A stretch of 64,000 nucleotides of DNA from an uncultured Olleya sp. (GCA_947503885.1 CANNFD010000002.1:372001-436000); one strand, 5' to 3'. Positions 9,301-19,935 are shown, numbered from the stretch's first letter. Made by a program: numbers and translations. Notes: generated from the letters alone by a model not told the origin.

Positions 9301-12300
9301 ATGAAAAAAAGTATACTACTATTCTCACTAATATTATCAATTAATTTAGCTCTCGGGCAAACCACTATTGGACAGCAAGACTTTGATGGCGGAACACCAA
9401 CGATGACATATACGGGGGGAACATTAACAAGTGCTTCTGGACCATATCCAAATACTCCCAATTATTCATCAGCAAGCAATGGACTTATGCTTAATAATGG
9501 TACAGCATCGATTATTTTTTCTCCAGTTGATGCTTCAACATATACAAATATAGATTTTAGTGTTAGGTTAGCTTCATTTTCTGGAACAACTGGAAATGGC
9601 GCTGAAGCATCAGACAATGTTATAGTCTCTGTTAGTGATGATGGAGGTGCTACATATTCTGAAGAATTACAAATTAATGGAAACAGTAATGCAAGATGGG
9701 GCTTTAGCGGAAGTAATGCTGGAACAGCAGTTGCAAATTCTGTTTATGATGGTGACAACACTACTGTTATTTTTGCCCCTTCAGGAGGAGGATACAGAAC
9801 TACTGATGGATACTCTTTTTTAACAATTACAGACCTACCCAACTCTTCAAATCTTAGGATAAAAATTGAAATGTTAAATAATTCAACTAGCGAATATTGG
9901 ATTGTTGATGATGTATTAATACAAGGAGATTCACCTACAGGCCCAACTATAACTGTTAACCCCTCAGCGTTAACTGGTCTAGATTACACGGTTGGTTTAG
10001 GTCCTTCTGCAGAACTAACATTTACAGCAGAAGGCGTACTACTAACAACAGACCTAGTATTAACAGCACCTACAAATTTTGAAATATCTACAACGTCTGG
10101 TGCAGGCTATAGCACTAGCTTAAGTTTAACGCCTAACGTAGGAGGAACCGTCAATACTACAACAATCTACACTCGTTTAATAACCGGCTTATCGATTAAT
10201 AGTTATTCCGGAAATATAACTGCTACAAGCACGTTAGCAACCACCAAAAATATTAGTGTTTCAGGAGAAGTATTAGCACCTATTGCAGATGTTGTTATTA
10301 CAGAAATTTCATACAATAGCAGCGGTACAGACGATGAGTGGATAGAAATTTGTAATATTTCTGGAAGTAATCAAGATATCAGTAATTATATAATTAATGA
10401 TGGAGCAAATATTTTTACTTTTCCCCCATCGACGGTAATTGCAGACGGTAGTTGCATAACAATATCTGTAGGTAGTGATGGAGATGGTTTATATAATAAC
10501 GACTGTCCCTTTACACCTGATTATGGTATTAATGCTTCAACCAACTCTACAAACCAACTTAGTAATACAAGTGGTACAATAACACTATTTGCAGATGATG
10601 GAACGTCGGTATCCGACATAGTAGCATATGATGATGGAGATGGTGCAGACGGTAATGGAACAACACTACATGTTACAGATGCCACATTAAATAATAGTAA
10701 TACTAATACTAATTGGCAAGAAGTATTAGATGGTGGTTCACCAGGTACAAATGCTTTAAATTCCCCTTGTTCTGTTCCGGAAATACAACTAGTAGATGAT
10801 TCAAATACTAACCAACCTTGTGGTTACACAATTGCTTTTGGGTCACAAGCAACTAATTTTAATACAGACATAACATTTGATATAGATAATGTTGGTAGTT
10901 TAGACTTAAACATTTCATCATTAACAATCAGCGGTGCTGATGCTGGTCATTTTACAATTATATCTCCTGTAGCGCCTTTAACAATAACAGCTGGTAATAG
11001 TCAGACCGTTACAGTTAGATTTACACCTTTGACTGTTGGTGTTAAAAATGCAGTATTAACTATAAACAACAACGATTCAGACGAAGGAACATGTACTCTT
11101 TTATTAGAAGGTACAGGTACAACACCCGAACAAGAAATAAATATAGAAGGTAATATTGGAGCTTTTCCAGACATTTTAAATGGTGATGTTACACCAAGTT
11201 CTTTAGACAACACTCTATTTGCTGCTCAGGTTATTGGCAACTCTCAAACTAAATCTTTTAGAATTCAAAATATAGGTACAGCAAACCTAGATGTTACTAC
11301 TATAACTGTAGGTGGGACAAATCCAGGCGATTTTACAATTAGTACAAACCCCGCGCCTTTTACTGTAACCCCATCACAGAACCCTCCAGGTATTTTTGAA
11401 ATTACTTTTTCTCCTCTAGCCTCTGGATCTAGAACAGCAATTATATCAATAGCTAGTAATGATTTAGATGAAAACCCTTATACTTTTATGGTAGAAGGAA
11501 ATGGAACATGCTCCCCTGGCAGCATTACTATTTTACCAACCTCAGGACCCGAAAACACAATAGTTACAATCACTGGCACCAATTTAACCTCAGCAACTGC
11601 AACTGTAGACGGAATATCTGCAAGTGTAACGAATATTTCTGATACAATAATGGAAGTTACGATACCAGCAGGAGCAACCTCAGGTAATATCGATATAATT
11701 GATGATTTAGGATGCCCAGCATCGGAAGCCTTTACTGTTGTTAAACACACTGGAAGCTGTGGTAGCACAACAGGATTAATGATGACAGAAATCTATGATG
11801 AAGCTTCTGGGTCATTAGGGTATATAGAACTTTTTAATGGTAGTGCTTCAACTATAGATTTAACCCTTTATGAAATAAATAGATTTGGTACTTTAGCCAC
11901 TACTACATCATCACACACCTATAATTTTCCAACATCGGGTATAGGTAGCAGTATTGCTAGTGGACAAGTACTTGTAGGTCGAGTAAGCTCAACCGTTACA
12001 GGGGTTGAAGATTTTGGTTTTACAGGATCAACTGCTGGCTTTAATGATAATGACCGATTAGAGCTTACCTTAATTTCTTCGGGTACTATTGTTGATGATT
12101 TTCATGATACTTTAGTAGGTTCCGTTGGGTATGTGTACAGAAAAAACACAGATGTAACAAGTCCTAACCCTACTTTTGATTCATCAGAATGGACTACTGC
12201 TACTTCGGGAGATACTAGTGGTTTAGGTACTTTTATTTTATTAGCCAATGCTCCAACAGTAACTTTACATCCACAACCTATTAATAACTGTAATTCAGAT

Positions 12301-14292
12301 ATTATTTTTACAGTAGCAGCTACCGCTGGTAATGGGGGCACCTTAACCTATCAATGGAAATATAATGATGGTATATCTATAGGTTGGACAGACGTTTTAA
12401 GCTCTTCATTTAGTCCAGGTACAGTTACCGGAGAAACATCAACCACTTTATCTATTACCGGTTCTGATCTTCAAGGTTATCAATTTTATTGCGAAGTAAT
12501 AGAGAATGGAACCTGTACAACTGCTAGTAATGCAGCACGTGTTAATGTTGGTACTACTACATGGACTGCTGGAAATTGGGACAATGGCGCTCCAAATATT
12601 AATCTCAAAACTATTTTAAACGACAGCTATGACACTGCAACCTATGGTAGTTTTAGTACTTGCTCATTAACTATTAACAGTAATGCTTCTGGATCAGAAT
12701 TTAGACTTACTGTAAATAATAACACCTATGTAGAAGTAGAAAACGACGTTGTTGTAAATGGGGAATTATATGTTGAAACACAGGGTAACTTTGTTCAAAA
12801 TAATGACGCCGCTTTATTTACACTTAACACTGGCGCTGCTTCTTTAGTAAATAAACGCACAACACCTTTAAATAGTGTACACGAATACACTTATTGGAGC
12901 TCTCCTGTTGAAAACACAACTATAGGTCAAGGCTTAGCTTTTGCAAACCCAAGTAGAAGGTATATGTTTAATGCTGCTAATTACGAAGATATTTTAATAG
13001 AGTTAAATAATACAAATACATTTACCCCTGGTTCTGATGGAATTGATGATAATGGAGATGATTGGGCGACAGTAGGTGGTAGCACAGTAATGACTCCAGG
13101 GGTTGGATACATCTCAATGCATTCTCCAATTGGATTTACAGCTGGCGCACAATACACTTACACGTTTGAAGGCGCTTTTAATACCGGTATAATAACAAGT
13201 CCTATTTTCTATAATGGTGCAAATGGAGATGAAGATTGGAATTTAATAGGAAACCCATACCCTTCTGCTATTGACGCTACAGCTTTTTTAACAGCTAACT
13301 CATCAACAATTCAAGGTGTTGCCTATTTATGGTCACATAATACCCCAGCAAATTCAAATGCTAGTGGTAATCAAGCTGCAAACTTTACTAGTAATGATTA
13401 TGCTATAATAACTTCAGGAAGTGGTAATACTGCTGGTGGTGATGGAATTATCCCTAACGACTATATACCATCTGGGCAAAGCTTTTTTGTTCAAGGATTA
13501 ACCAATGGTAACATTACATTTAACAACACTCTAAGGATGGCTGACCAAACTAGTAATAGTCAATTTTTTAGAACAAATACAACACTTAGCAATAAAATTT
13601 GGGTTAACTTAACTACAGATAGTGGCCATTTTAATCAGATTTTAGTAGCTTATGTTAATGGAGCAACAAACGGAAAAGACAGCATGGCTTATGATGCTAA
13701 CAGAACGTTATACAGCAACAATGATCTTGAGGTGTACACATCAATACCAAACGAGACTGACAGGCTTGTCATCCAAGGAAAAGCACCTGAAAGTTTAACC
13801 ATTGATGAGGTAATCCCTGTTGGGTTTAAAACACAAATTGCGACCTCTACAATTTATACTTTTACAATAGCACAATTACAAGGTGATTTTTTAACGACTA
13901 ACACTGTTTATTTAAAAGATAATTTAACCTCAACGCTATTTAATCTATCTGAAGGAGATTACAGTTTTACGTCTGATGTTGGAGAATTTAACAACAGGTT
14001 TGAAATTGTATTTAAAGATACTAACTTATCGATTACTGATTATACAGCTTCTGCTAATGCTTTAACTATAATTGAAACTAAAAACGACAATGTTACTTTT
14101 ACTTTATCAAATAAAAACTTAGCTATTAAAACGGTTAAAATATATGATGTATTAGGTAAAGTACTTTATGATTTAAAAGGTCAAAGTAATACTGAAACTT
14201 ACTACTTATCTAATCTTAGTCAAGCCACTTACATTGCTCAAGTGGAATTAGATAATGGCGTAATAATAAGTAAAAAAGCGATAAAAAAGTAG
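9301..14292 (+). CDS. giant T9SS type A cargo protein with two lamin-tail domains
   Basis: A 1663-residue secreted multidomain protein. Order by approximate residue: signal peptide 1-20 (LALGQ); jelly-roll-like region 21-210; ITVNPSAL beta module 215-325; first lamin-tail domain 330-485 (VITEISYNSSG, DEWIEICN); two ASPM-SPD2-Hydin or choice-of-anchor D repeats 493-603 and 620-735 (each with AGHFTI or PGDFTI); IPT/TIG domain 738-815; second lamin-tail domain 820-980 (MMTEIYDEASG, YIELFNGS); Ig-like domain 985-1083 with a Cys pair; region shared with the upstream gene 1087-1580; sorting domain 1583-1663 ending ISKKAIKK. T9SS export is predicted. No enzyme domain is visible; a surface adhesin or scaffold is the best guess. 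Confidence 0.88.
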   Translation: MKKSILLFSLILSINLALGQTTIGQQDFDGGTPTMTYTGGTLTSASGPYPNTPNYSSASNGLMLNNGTASIIFSPVDASTYTNIDFSVRLASFSGTTGNGAEASDNVIVSVSDDGGATYSEELQINGNSNARWGFSGSNAGTAVANSVYDGDNTTVIFAPSGGGYRTTDGYSFLTITDLPNSSNLRIKIEMLNNSTSEYWIVDDVLIQGDSPTGPTITVNPSALTGLDYTVGLGPSAELTFTAEGVLLTTDLVLTAPTNFEISTTSGAGYSTSLSLTPNVGGTVNTTTIYTRLITGLSINSYSGNITATSTLATTKNISVSGEVLAPIADVVITEISYNSSGTDDEWIEICNISGSNQDISNYIINDGANIFTFPPSTVIADGSCITISVGSDGDGLYNNDCPFTPDYGINASTNSTNQLSNTSGTITLFADDGTSVSDIVAYDDGDGADGNGTTLHVTDATLNNSNTNTNWQEVLDGGSPGTNALNSPCSVPEIQLVDDSNTNQPCGYTIAFGSQATNFNTDITFDIDNVGSLDLNISSLTISGADAGHFTIISPVAPLTITAGNSQTVTVRFTPLTVGVKNAVLTINNNDSDEGTCTLLLEGTGTTPEQEINIEGNIGAFPDILNGDVTPSSLDNTLFAAQVIGNSQTKSFRIQNIGTANLDVTTITVGGTNPGDFTISTNPAPFTVTPSQNPPGIFEITFSPLASGSRTAIISIASNDLDENPYTFMVEGNGTCSPGSITILPTSGPENTIVTITGTNLTSATATVDGISASVTNISDTIMEVTIPAGATSGNIDIIDDLGCPASEAFTVVKHTGSCGSTTGLMMTEIYDEASGSLGYIELFNGSASTIDLTLYEINRFGTLATTTSSHTYNFPTSGIGSSIASGQVLVGRVSSTVTGVEDFGFTGSTAGFNDNDRLELTLISSGTIVDDFHDTLVGSVGYVYRKNTDVTSPNPTFDSSEWTTATSGDTSGLGTFILLANAPTVTLHPQPINNCNSDIIFTVAATAGNGGTLTYQWKYNDGISIGWTDVLSSSFSPGTVTGETSTTLSITGSDLQGYQFYCEVIENGTCTTASNAARVNVGTTTWTAGNWDNGAPNINLKTILNDSYDTATYGSFSTCSLTINSNASGSEFRLTVNNNTYVEVENDVVVNGELYVETQGNFVQNNDAALFTLNTGAASLVNKRTTPLNSVHEYTYWSSPVENTTIGQGLAFANPSRRYMFNAANYEDILIELNNTNTFTPGSDGIDDNGDDWATVGGSTVMTPGVGYISMHSPIGFTAGAQYTYTFEGAFNTGIITSPIFYNGANGDEDWNLIGNPYPSAIDATAFLTANSSTIQGVAYLWSHNTPANSNASGNQAANFTSNDYAIITSGSGNTAGGDGIIPNDYIPSGQSFFVQGLTNGNITFNNTLRMADQTSNSQFFRTNTTLSNKIWVNLTTDSGHFNQILVAYVNGATNGKDSMAYDANRTLYSNNDLEVYTSIPNETDRLVIQGKAPESLTIDEVIPVGFKTQIATSTIYTFTIAQLQGDFLTTNTVYLKDNLTSTLFNLSEGDYSFTSDVGEFNNRFEIVFKDTNLSITDYTASANALTIIETKNDNVTFTLSNKNLAIKTVKIYDVLGKVLYDLKGQSNTETYYLSNLSQATYIAQVELDNGVIISKKAIKK

Positions 14293-14316
14293 TAAGTAAC
14301 TACTACTAATTTTAAT

Positions 14317-14350
14317 AAAAAAGCCTCAATTAAAAAATTGAGGCTTTTTT
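14317..14350. terminator. bidirectional rho-independent terminator
   Basis: AAAAAAGCCTCAAT and ATTGAGGCTTTTTT form a perfect stem. It ends the T9SS cargo gene and, on the other strand, the TonB receptor gene, whose stop codon starts 1 bp beyond it. Confidence 0.87.
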
Positions 14351-14351
14351 A

Positions 14352-16760
14352 TTAAAGAGTATATTTTAGCGACACAATTAGGTTTCGACCTGGAGCTGCA
14401 ATACCAGACGAGTAAGTTTTATAACGTTGATCTGTAATGTTTTCCAATGCTGCAGTTACAGTAACATCATCCCCTATTTGATATTGGGTTCTTAAGTTTA
14501 AAGTATACCAAGATGGGGAATAAGGCATTCCGTTATCATCTAATGCATAAATATAATCCTTCCCAGCTTCCGATGGTGCCAATTGATTAAATGATAGGGC
14601 ATTATTATATTTTACAAAGCCATCTACTTTTAATTTATCTTTTTGCCATATAAGGTGGGTGTTTCCAAAATTTGGTACTACATGTCTAACAGGTACTTCT
14701 ACGTCATCAGTTTCTTCTGTACCTCCAATAATATTATATTGTGAAGTAAGCTTAAATGCTTCATTAAAATTAACTTGTGCTCCAATTTCAAAACCATAAA
14801 TCCAAGATTTTGAAGCGTTTTGTATGGATTGAACACTACTTAATTCGCCATCATAAATAATTTGAGTTTCACCATTTAAAGTTCCATCGCGTCTTACTAA
14901 AGCATTATCCAAATACGTATAGTAAGTTGCCATATCAAAGATTACTACTTTGTCAAAATTTAACTTTAAACCTAGCTCACCACTATAGGCATATTCTGGG
15001 TCTAAATTATCATTAGGTACAACTACCGATCCTGGCTCTGAGTCAAAAACTTTACCAGTATCGTCAATATTTGGCGCTCTAAAAGCTGAAGATAAATTAA
15101 ATTTCCATTGCAAGGTTTGATTAGGCAACCAAGTAACACCTGCGGTTCCAGTCAATGCATTTGCAGTATTATTAGACTCTGAAAAAGGTAGATTTAAATA
15201 TTGGTTATTCTCTGTAAAATCTGCTTTTTGGGTTACAATATTGTAACGTAAACCAGATTGAAAAACTAATTTAGTATTAGGCTTAAACTTATAACTAGCA
15301 TACACAGCTGCACTTTGCCATGTAGCACCGTCAGGATACCTAGATACTGTGTTTTGCTTAGTATTAGTTACGATGTCTTGGACATATCCCATAGACCCAA
15401 TGTTATTATAAACGTACTCAAAACCATAAAATAAATTTGATTTTTGATTAAGGTCTTTTTCAAAATCTATATTAAATGACAATGCGTCTACAGACTCTTC
15501 TCTAACATTTCTTTCTGTATTCTGGAAGTCTCTATCCATCCTACTTTCCTGAAAATTTTGATAAGCTAAATTAGTTTTTAGTATATCATAAAATGCTGTG
15601 TTATTATTTCTTTTTACAAGACTTAAATTAGACATAAACCATTTTTGCGGGCCATAACTCCACTCAGCAGATCTTAAATTATTTCCTCTATATCTAATCA
15701 ATCTATCATATCTTGGATAATCTGAAGTCGCTGTATAAAACAACCCTAAGTCAACATCCATATCTTCTGATGCTTTATAACTTACTTTTTGCATGACATT
15801 AATCTGATTGTATCCAGTAAATTTTTGAATTTTAGGATTATTGTTTGCGACCACTACATCTTCATTGTTATTTGTGGCAACAAATTCTGGTCTTAAATAT
15901 TCAGACGGTCCATGACTTCCCATTCTTAAATCATTAAAATCCGTATAACTAATATTGGTTAAGAACGCCCATTTTTTTAATCCAAAATTTAAATCTATAT
16001 GTGCTGTTTTTTCCTGACTTGCTGTTGCATATCTTACTAACACATTACTTTTAAGATTTAAACTATCTGTATAAGAGAACTTAGGTTTTTTTGTATAAAA
16101 ACTCATTACGCCCCCAATTGCATCGCTTCCATATATAATTGAACCTGCCCCTAAAGTAACCTCTGTATTTTGTATTGATAATGGGTCAATAGATATTACA
16201 TTTTGAAGGTTACCTCCTCTAAAAATAGCATTATTCATACGCACACCATCAACTGTAATTAATAGTCTGTTAGTCGAAAAACCTCTTATCATAGGGCTTC
16301 CTCCACCTAATTGGCTTTTTTGAATATAAACCTGTCCCGTACCTTCTAATAAATCTGCGCTTGTTTGCGGATTATTAAAAGTGATATCTTTTGCTTTGAT
16401 TGTAGTAATTGTTTTAGGCACATCCCTTTTTCTTTGTCCAAAGTTTGACGCTGATATAACAATCTCTTCCAACCCTTGAGCACTTGATGTTAAAAGCACT
16501 AAGTCATTAACAATATTACTTTTTAAAAGTTGTTTAATTTCATGTGAAATATGTTGAAAATACAAAACCTCATTAGCTGTAAATTGATCTAAATTGGCTT
16601 CTCCATCAAGATTTGTGATTTCGCTTTTAGTTTGACTTTTATTGTAAATAGCAACACTAATAATAGGTTTACCTGTTACATCATCTAAAACTTTAATTGT
16701 TTGTGCAGAAACTGAAATTGTAACAAAAAATAGTAAAATAGTTGAAAATAATAACTTCAT
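14352..16760 (-). CDS. TonB-dependent receptor with carboxypeptidase-like N-terminal domain
   Basis: An 802-residue outer-membrane receptor. A signal peptide (MKLLFSTILLFFVTISVSAQ) is followed by a carboxypeptidase-like regulatory domain (20-100: IKVLDDVTGKPIISVAIYN), a plug domain (110-220: DVPKTITTIKAKDI, LLEGTGQVYIQKS, MIRGFSTNRLLITVDGVRMN) and a barrel ending in GRNLIVSLKYTL. The plug resembles haem/haemoglobin or metal-chelate receptors, but no haem motif is certain. An in-frame ATG at 16781 would overlap recO; 16760 starts at the signal peptide and is preferred. Only 4 bp separate it from the recO stop, so it is the last gene of a porZ-recO-receptor transcript. Confidence 0.88.
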   Translation of the reverse strand: MKLLFSTILLFFVTISVSAQTIKVLDDVTGKPIISVAIYNKSQTKSEITNLDGEANLDQFTANEVLYFQHISHEIKQLLKSNIVNDLVLLTSSAQGLEEIVISASNFGQRKRDVPKTITTIKAKDITFNNPQTSADLLEGTGQVYIQKSQLGGGSPMIRGFSTNRLLITVDGVRMNNAIFRGGNLQNVISIDPLSIQNTEVTLGAGSIIYGSDAIGGVMSFYTKKPKFSYTDSLNLKSNVLVRYATASQEKTAHIDLNFGLKKWAFLTNISYTDFNDLRMGSHGPSEYLRPEFVATNNNEDVVVANNNPKIQKFTGYNQINVMQKVSYKASEDMDVDLGLFYTATSDYPRYDRLIRYRGNNLRSAEWSYGPQKWFMSNLSLVKRNNNTAFYDILKTNLAYQNFQESRMDRDFQNTERNVREESVDALSFNIDFEKDLNQKSNLFYGFEYVYNNIGSMGYVQDIVTNTKQNTVSRYPDGATWQSAAVYASYKFKPNTKLVFQSGLRYNIVTQKADFTENNQYLNLPFSESNNTANALTGTAGVTWLPNQTLQWKFNLSSAFRAPNIDDTGKVFDSEPGSVVVPNDNLDPEYAYSGELGLKLNFDKVVIFDMATYYTYLDNALVRRDGTLNGETQIIYDGELSSVQSIQNASKSWIYGFEIGAQVNFNEAFKLTSQYNIIGGTEETDDVEVPVRHVVPNFGNTHLIWQKDKLKVDGFVKYNNALSFNQLAPSEAGKDYIYALDDNGMPYSPSWYTLNLRTQYQIGDDVTVTAALENITDQRYKTYSSGIAAPGRNLIVSLKYTL

Positions 16761-16764
16761 ATTT

Positions 16765-17487
16765 TTAATTAAAAACATCATTAAGGATTTGTAGAGATTT
16801 TGGTTTTTTAAAATTGCCTAAATGTAATTCAAAATACACTAAAATAGTAGTCAAAAAAGATTGTCTTTGTCTAGCACTAATTTTGATGTTTTTAATATCA
16901 TCAAAGGTCATGCCTAAAAGCTGTTTTAATAGTGTTAAATTTTCGCCTGAAATACTATATTTTGAAGTGCTTTCTTCTTGAAATTCGCCATCTACCAAAT
17001 TAAAATAACTTGCAATATCTAAATTAGTATGGTCTGGATAAAATCCTAAATACTTAGTTAATTGTAACAGGAATAGTAAATGAAAATTAGAATAACTATC
17101 ATTTGCGTCTAACCATTGTAATGTGGTCTGAATATAGCTGTAAAGTCCATCATTTTGCTCTTCTTCTTGCAAGGCTTGGGCTAAAACTTCAGCCAAAAAC
17201 ATAACTATGGCACTTTTTAAAATATTTGTATGTAGCGAAGTGTATAAAAAGTCTGTTTTTACATCTTTAACATATTGAAGAGAGCGGTTTGGTTTATAAT
17301 CAGTATTTAATTGAAGTTGAGACAGTAACTGAAAATACGCTACTTTTTTATTGCTTTTTTTTGAAGCCAAAACACCTTTTAACAAATAGCTTACAACACC
17401 TTGATTTTGAGTATAACACTTAACAATCAGGTCGTTATCCTTATATCTAAGTTTAGAAAGTACAATTGCATTTGTAGATGTTAACAT
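16765..17487 (-). CDS. recO: DNA repair protein RecO
   Basis: A 240-residue RecO, which with RecR loads RecA onto SSB-coated single-stranded DNA. The N-terminal OB fold is visible (NAIVLSKLRYKDNDLIVKCYTQNQGVVSYLLKG split over residues 6-38), followed by the helical C-terminal domain (ILKSAIVMFLAEVLAQAL). The four-cysteine zinc site of many RecO proteins is absent, as is common in this phylum. Its ATG overlaps the porZ stop codon by one base (TAATG), which implies coupled translation. Confidence 0.92.
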   Translation of the reverse strand: MLTSTNAIVLSKLRYKDNDLIVKCYTQNQGVVSYLLKGVLASKKSNKKVAYFQLLSQLQLNTDYKPNRSLQYVKDVKTDFLYTSLHTNILKSAIVMFLAEVLAQALQEEEQNDGLYSYIQTTLQWLDANDSYSNFHLLFLLQLTKYLGFYPDHTNLDIASYFNLVDGEFQEESTSKYSISGENLTLLKQLLGMTFDDIKNIKISARQRQSFLTTILVYFELHLGNFKKPKSLQILNDVFN

Positions 17488-19865
17488 TACCTAACCACCA
17501 TTACTTTAAGTACTTTAGTCTCAAAGGTGTCTAAATCATTTAGCATTATAAGGTAGACTCCTGAGGCTACAATATTACCACCCATATTTTTTCCATTCCA
17601 TAAAGCTGTACCACCATCAATCTCTAAATTAAAGCCTTTAAATCTTGAGTTAGTTCTAGACTCTGCTTCTGCTACAAGATTACCTTCAATATCTACAATT
17701 TTTATATTTACATTTTCTGAAATGTCTCTAATTTTGACTTTTTCTGATAAAATATTAAAATTTGGTCTCACTGGGTTTGGATACACATAAGCGTTTTCTA
17801 AAGTAGACTGAGGCTTTGATGCATCGGATTTAAACGACACCATCCCTTTTTCAGTCGCAATATAAATTGTTCCGTTTACGTTATCTATAGCAACATCTAA
17901 CACGTCATTAGAAGGCAAAGGAGAGTTGTCTTTAGTAAAATGAAAAATAGTCTCTTGCCCATCTGAAGAAAAATAATATAATCCTGTATCAAGAGTAGCA
18001 ATCCATTTATTATTGGAGCCATCCACTTCTATATCTGTAATATATTGTTGAAAAAGCAGCTCTCTAGCAATCCCATCATCCAAAACCACTATGTTTTCTA
18101 CTTCTGGAGTGCCTGACATAAACTGATCGGTGTTATAAACAATTCTTAATCCTTTATCTGTACCTAACCATAACTGTCCGTTTCTATCAATAGCAATTGT
18201 TTTAACTGATGGAGATGGCATGTTTTCTTCTTCTTCGGCTACATTTTCAAAAATATAGTTTCCACCGTTTTCATTAAACCCGACAATACCGTATTGATGA
18301 GTTCCCATAAAAATATTATTATTAGAATCAAAAACAATAGAAGAAAATCCATTGTTACTTGTTGGAGGATCCATAATATTTAAAAAACTGTAGGACGTCC
18401 AAACACCATCTTTATATTTATTTAAAGGGGCTTCATACCTTGCATTAAGTACCCAATAAGTTCCTTCATTATCATACGTTGATGCAAATACAAAATGATT
18501 ATCTGAAGAAAAAGGTTGAATAGTACTATTAGCACCATTAAAAAAAACACTTGGTTGATTATTCTCCACCTCCAAAACGCCATAAACTGACGAACTAATA
18601 TAGGCTAAATTGGGATTGTAAGGATTGATTGATATAAACGAGAATGACCAAGGATATGGAGTTATTGGCTGAATCGAATCATAAGTTATATTCTGCCAAG
18701 CATCATCAAAATAATGACTTATTCCAGCTTTTTTAGTGCTAACCGCATAAGGATTATAACTTACATCATACCCTCCATGTGTCCCATAAATATGCCCCGC
18801 TAAAGTCTTTACCTTAAAAAACTTATTTAATAATGGACTATCAGGATGAATTTCCTCTAAAATTGATGTATCATTTATATTAGTTTTTAAAATTCCGTAG
18901 CCTGGTTTTCCTGTTGGAATATTACCATTTGTCCCTACATATATTGAATCGGATTCATCAATTAAAGCACAAGTAAATTTAGTATTATATTCTGTTGTGT
19001 TTGTAACATGTGCTAACTCCAAAAAGCCCTCTGGGTTATACACTTTAACTTCTTTATCTGTAGTTACAATTATTTGATTATTAAAAACCCTTAAATCTCT
19101 AACAAAATGTGGATAGGTTGCTCTAAGTTGTATTCCGTTATTAACATATTCATAGACTTTTTTATCAGACCTTGCTAAAAACAATTTTTCTCCGACAGCT
19201 TCTACACCCACCCAATTAGAGGCTACTAATTGTTCCCATTCTTGGTAATCAATTAAATTTGGATTAGATAAAGTTCCTCTTTTTACACCTGCTTCAGTCG
19301 CTGCATATATTTCGTCGTTTAAAATTGTTGTTTGAGAAACAACAATTTGGGCTCCATTAGAACCTATGTAAAATGTATCACCAAACTCTAAACCATTAAT
19401 ATTATAGACAGATATACCATAATCCGTAGAGATATAGACTGTATTATCAACTATATTAAAATGATTGATTTTTTTATCACTAGGAGGAATAGTCGGTTTT
19501 TCTATAATATCAACAACAGAAAATACAGAGTTATCAGTTTCATCATAAATTTGTATTAACCCATTTTCAAACCCAAGAATAAGCAAACCACTATCCTCAA
19601 CGTAGCTTATTGCAGAGATAGTTTGACCAGATAAGCCATTTATTGTTGAAATTGTTTCAATTTGATTTGTGTTTTTATCATAAATAAAAACAGCATTTTC
19701 TGACGCTCCAAAAACCTTAGTAGTTCCTTGAGAAATATCTTTTATATCTAAATAAGAAAAATGACCTGTCCAAGCACTAGAAAAATCTTGAGCATTAGTT
19801 TCTACTACAGTAAAACAACTAAATAGTAAAAAAAATAGATAGAAAACACTTTTGCTTATATTCAT
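17487..19865 (-). CDS. porZ: T9SS surface protein PorZ
   Basis: A 792-residue homologue of PorZ, the outer-surface component of the T9SS attachment complex that binds A-LPS and works with the sortase PorU. A signal peptide (ending ETNAQ, residue 26) is followed by the PorZ N-terminal propeller (AWTGHFSYLDIKDIS, SENAVFIYDKNTNQI), more two-component-regulator-type propeller blades (LWLGTDKGLRIVYN, IYIATEKGMVSF) and a C-terminal sorting-like beta sandwich (VYPNPVRP to VLKVMVVR). An upstream TTG at 19892 lies in the -7 element, so ATG 19865 is chosen. It fits with the T9SS cargo genes next door. Confidence 0.9.
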   Translation of the reverse strand: MNISKSVFYLFFLLFSCFTVVETNAQDFSSAWTGHFSYLDIKDISQGTTKVFGASENAVFIYDKNTNQIETISTINGLSGQTISAISYVEDSGLLILGFENGLIQIYDETDNSVFSVVDIIEKPTIPPSDKKINHFNIVDNTVYISTDYGISVYNINGLEFGDTFYIGSNGAQIVVSQTTILNDEIYAATEAGVKRGTLSNPNLIDYQEWEQLVASNWVGVEAVGEKLFLARSDKKVYEYVNNGIQLRATYPHFVRDLRVFNNQIIVTTDKEVKVYNPEGFLELAHVTNTTEYNTKFTCALIDESDSIYVGTNGNIPTGKPGYGILKTNINDTSILEEIHPDSPLLNKFFKVKTLAGHIYGTHGGYDVSYNPYAVSTKKAGISHYFDDAWQNITYDSIQPITPYPWSFSFISINPYNPNLAYISSSVYGVLEVENNQPSVFFNGANSTIQPFSSDNHFVFASTYDNEGTYWVLNARYEAPLNKYKDGVWTSYSFLNIMDPPTSNNGFSSIVFDSNNNIFMGTHQYGIVGFNENGGNYIFENVAEEEENMPSPSVKTIAIDRNGQLWLGTDKGLRIVYNTDQFMSGTPEVENIVVLDDGIARELLFQQYITDIEVDGSNNKWIATLDTGLYYFSSDGQETIFHFTKDNSPLPSNDVLDVAIDNVNGTIYIATEKGMVSFKSDASKPQSTLENAYVYPNPVRPNFNILSEKVKIRDISENVNIKIVDIEGNLVAEAESRTNSRFKGFNLEIDGGTALWNGKNMGGNIVASGVYLIMLNDLDTFETKVLKVMVVR

Positions 19866-19889
19866 TTTTAAAGATAAAATATTAGAACT

Positions 19890-19897
19890 CAAAAATA
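19890..19897 (-). promoter_or_regulatory. -7 element of the porZ operon
   Basis: Read on the minus strand this is TATTTTTG, an exact TAnnTTTG match 24 bp upstream of the porZ ATG. It should drive porZ, recO and the TonB receptor. Confidence 0.5.
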
Positions 19898-19935
19898 CTA
19901 TATTTTATTGTATTGCGTAGCCCTTTTACATAACA

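Noticed and set aside
19866-19892. TTG start at 19892 for porZ
   Set aside because: The codon is part of the -7 element TATTTTTG, so it should not be transcribed; the ATG at 19865 begins the signal peptide.
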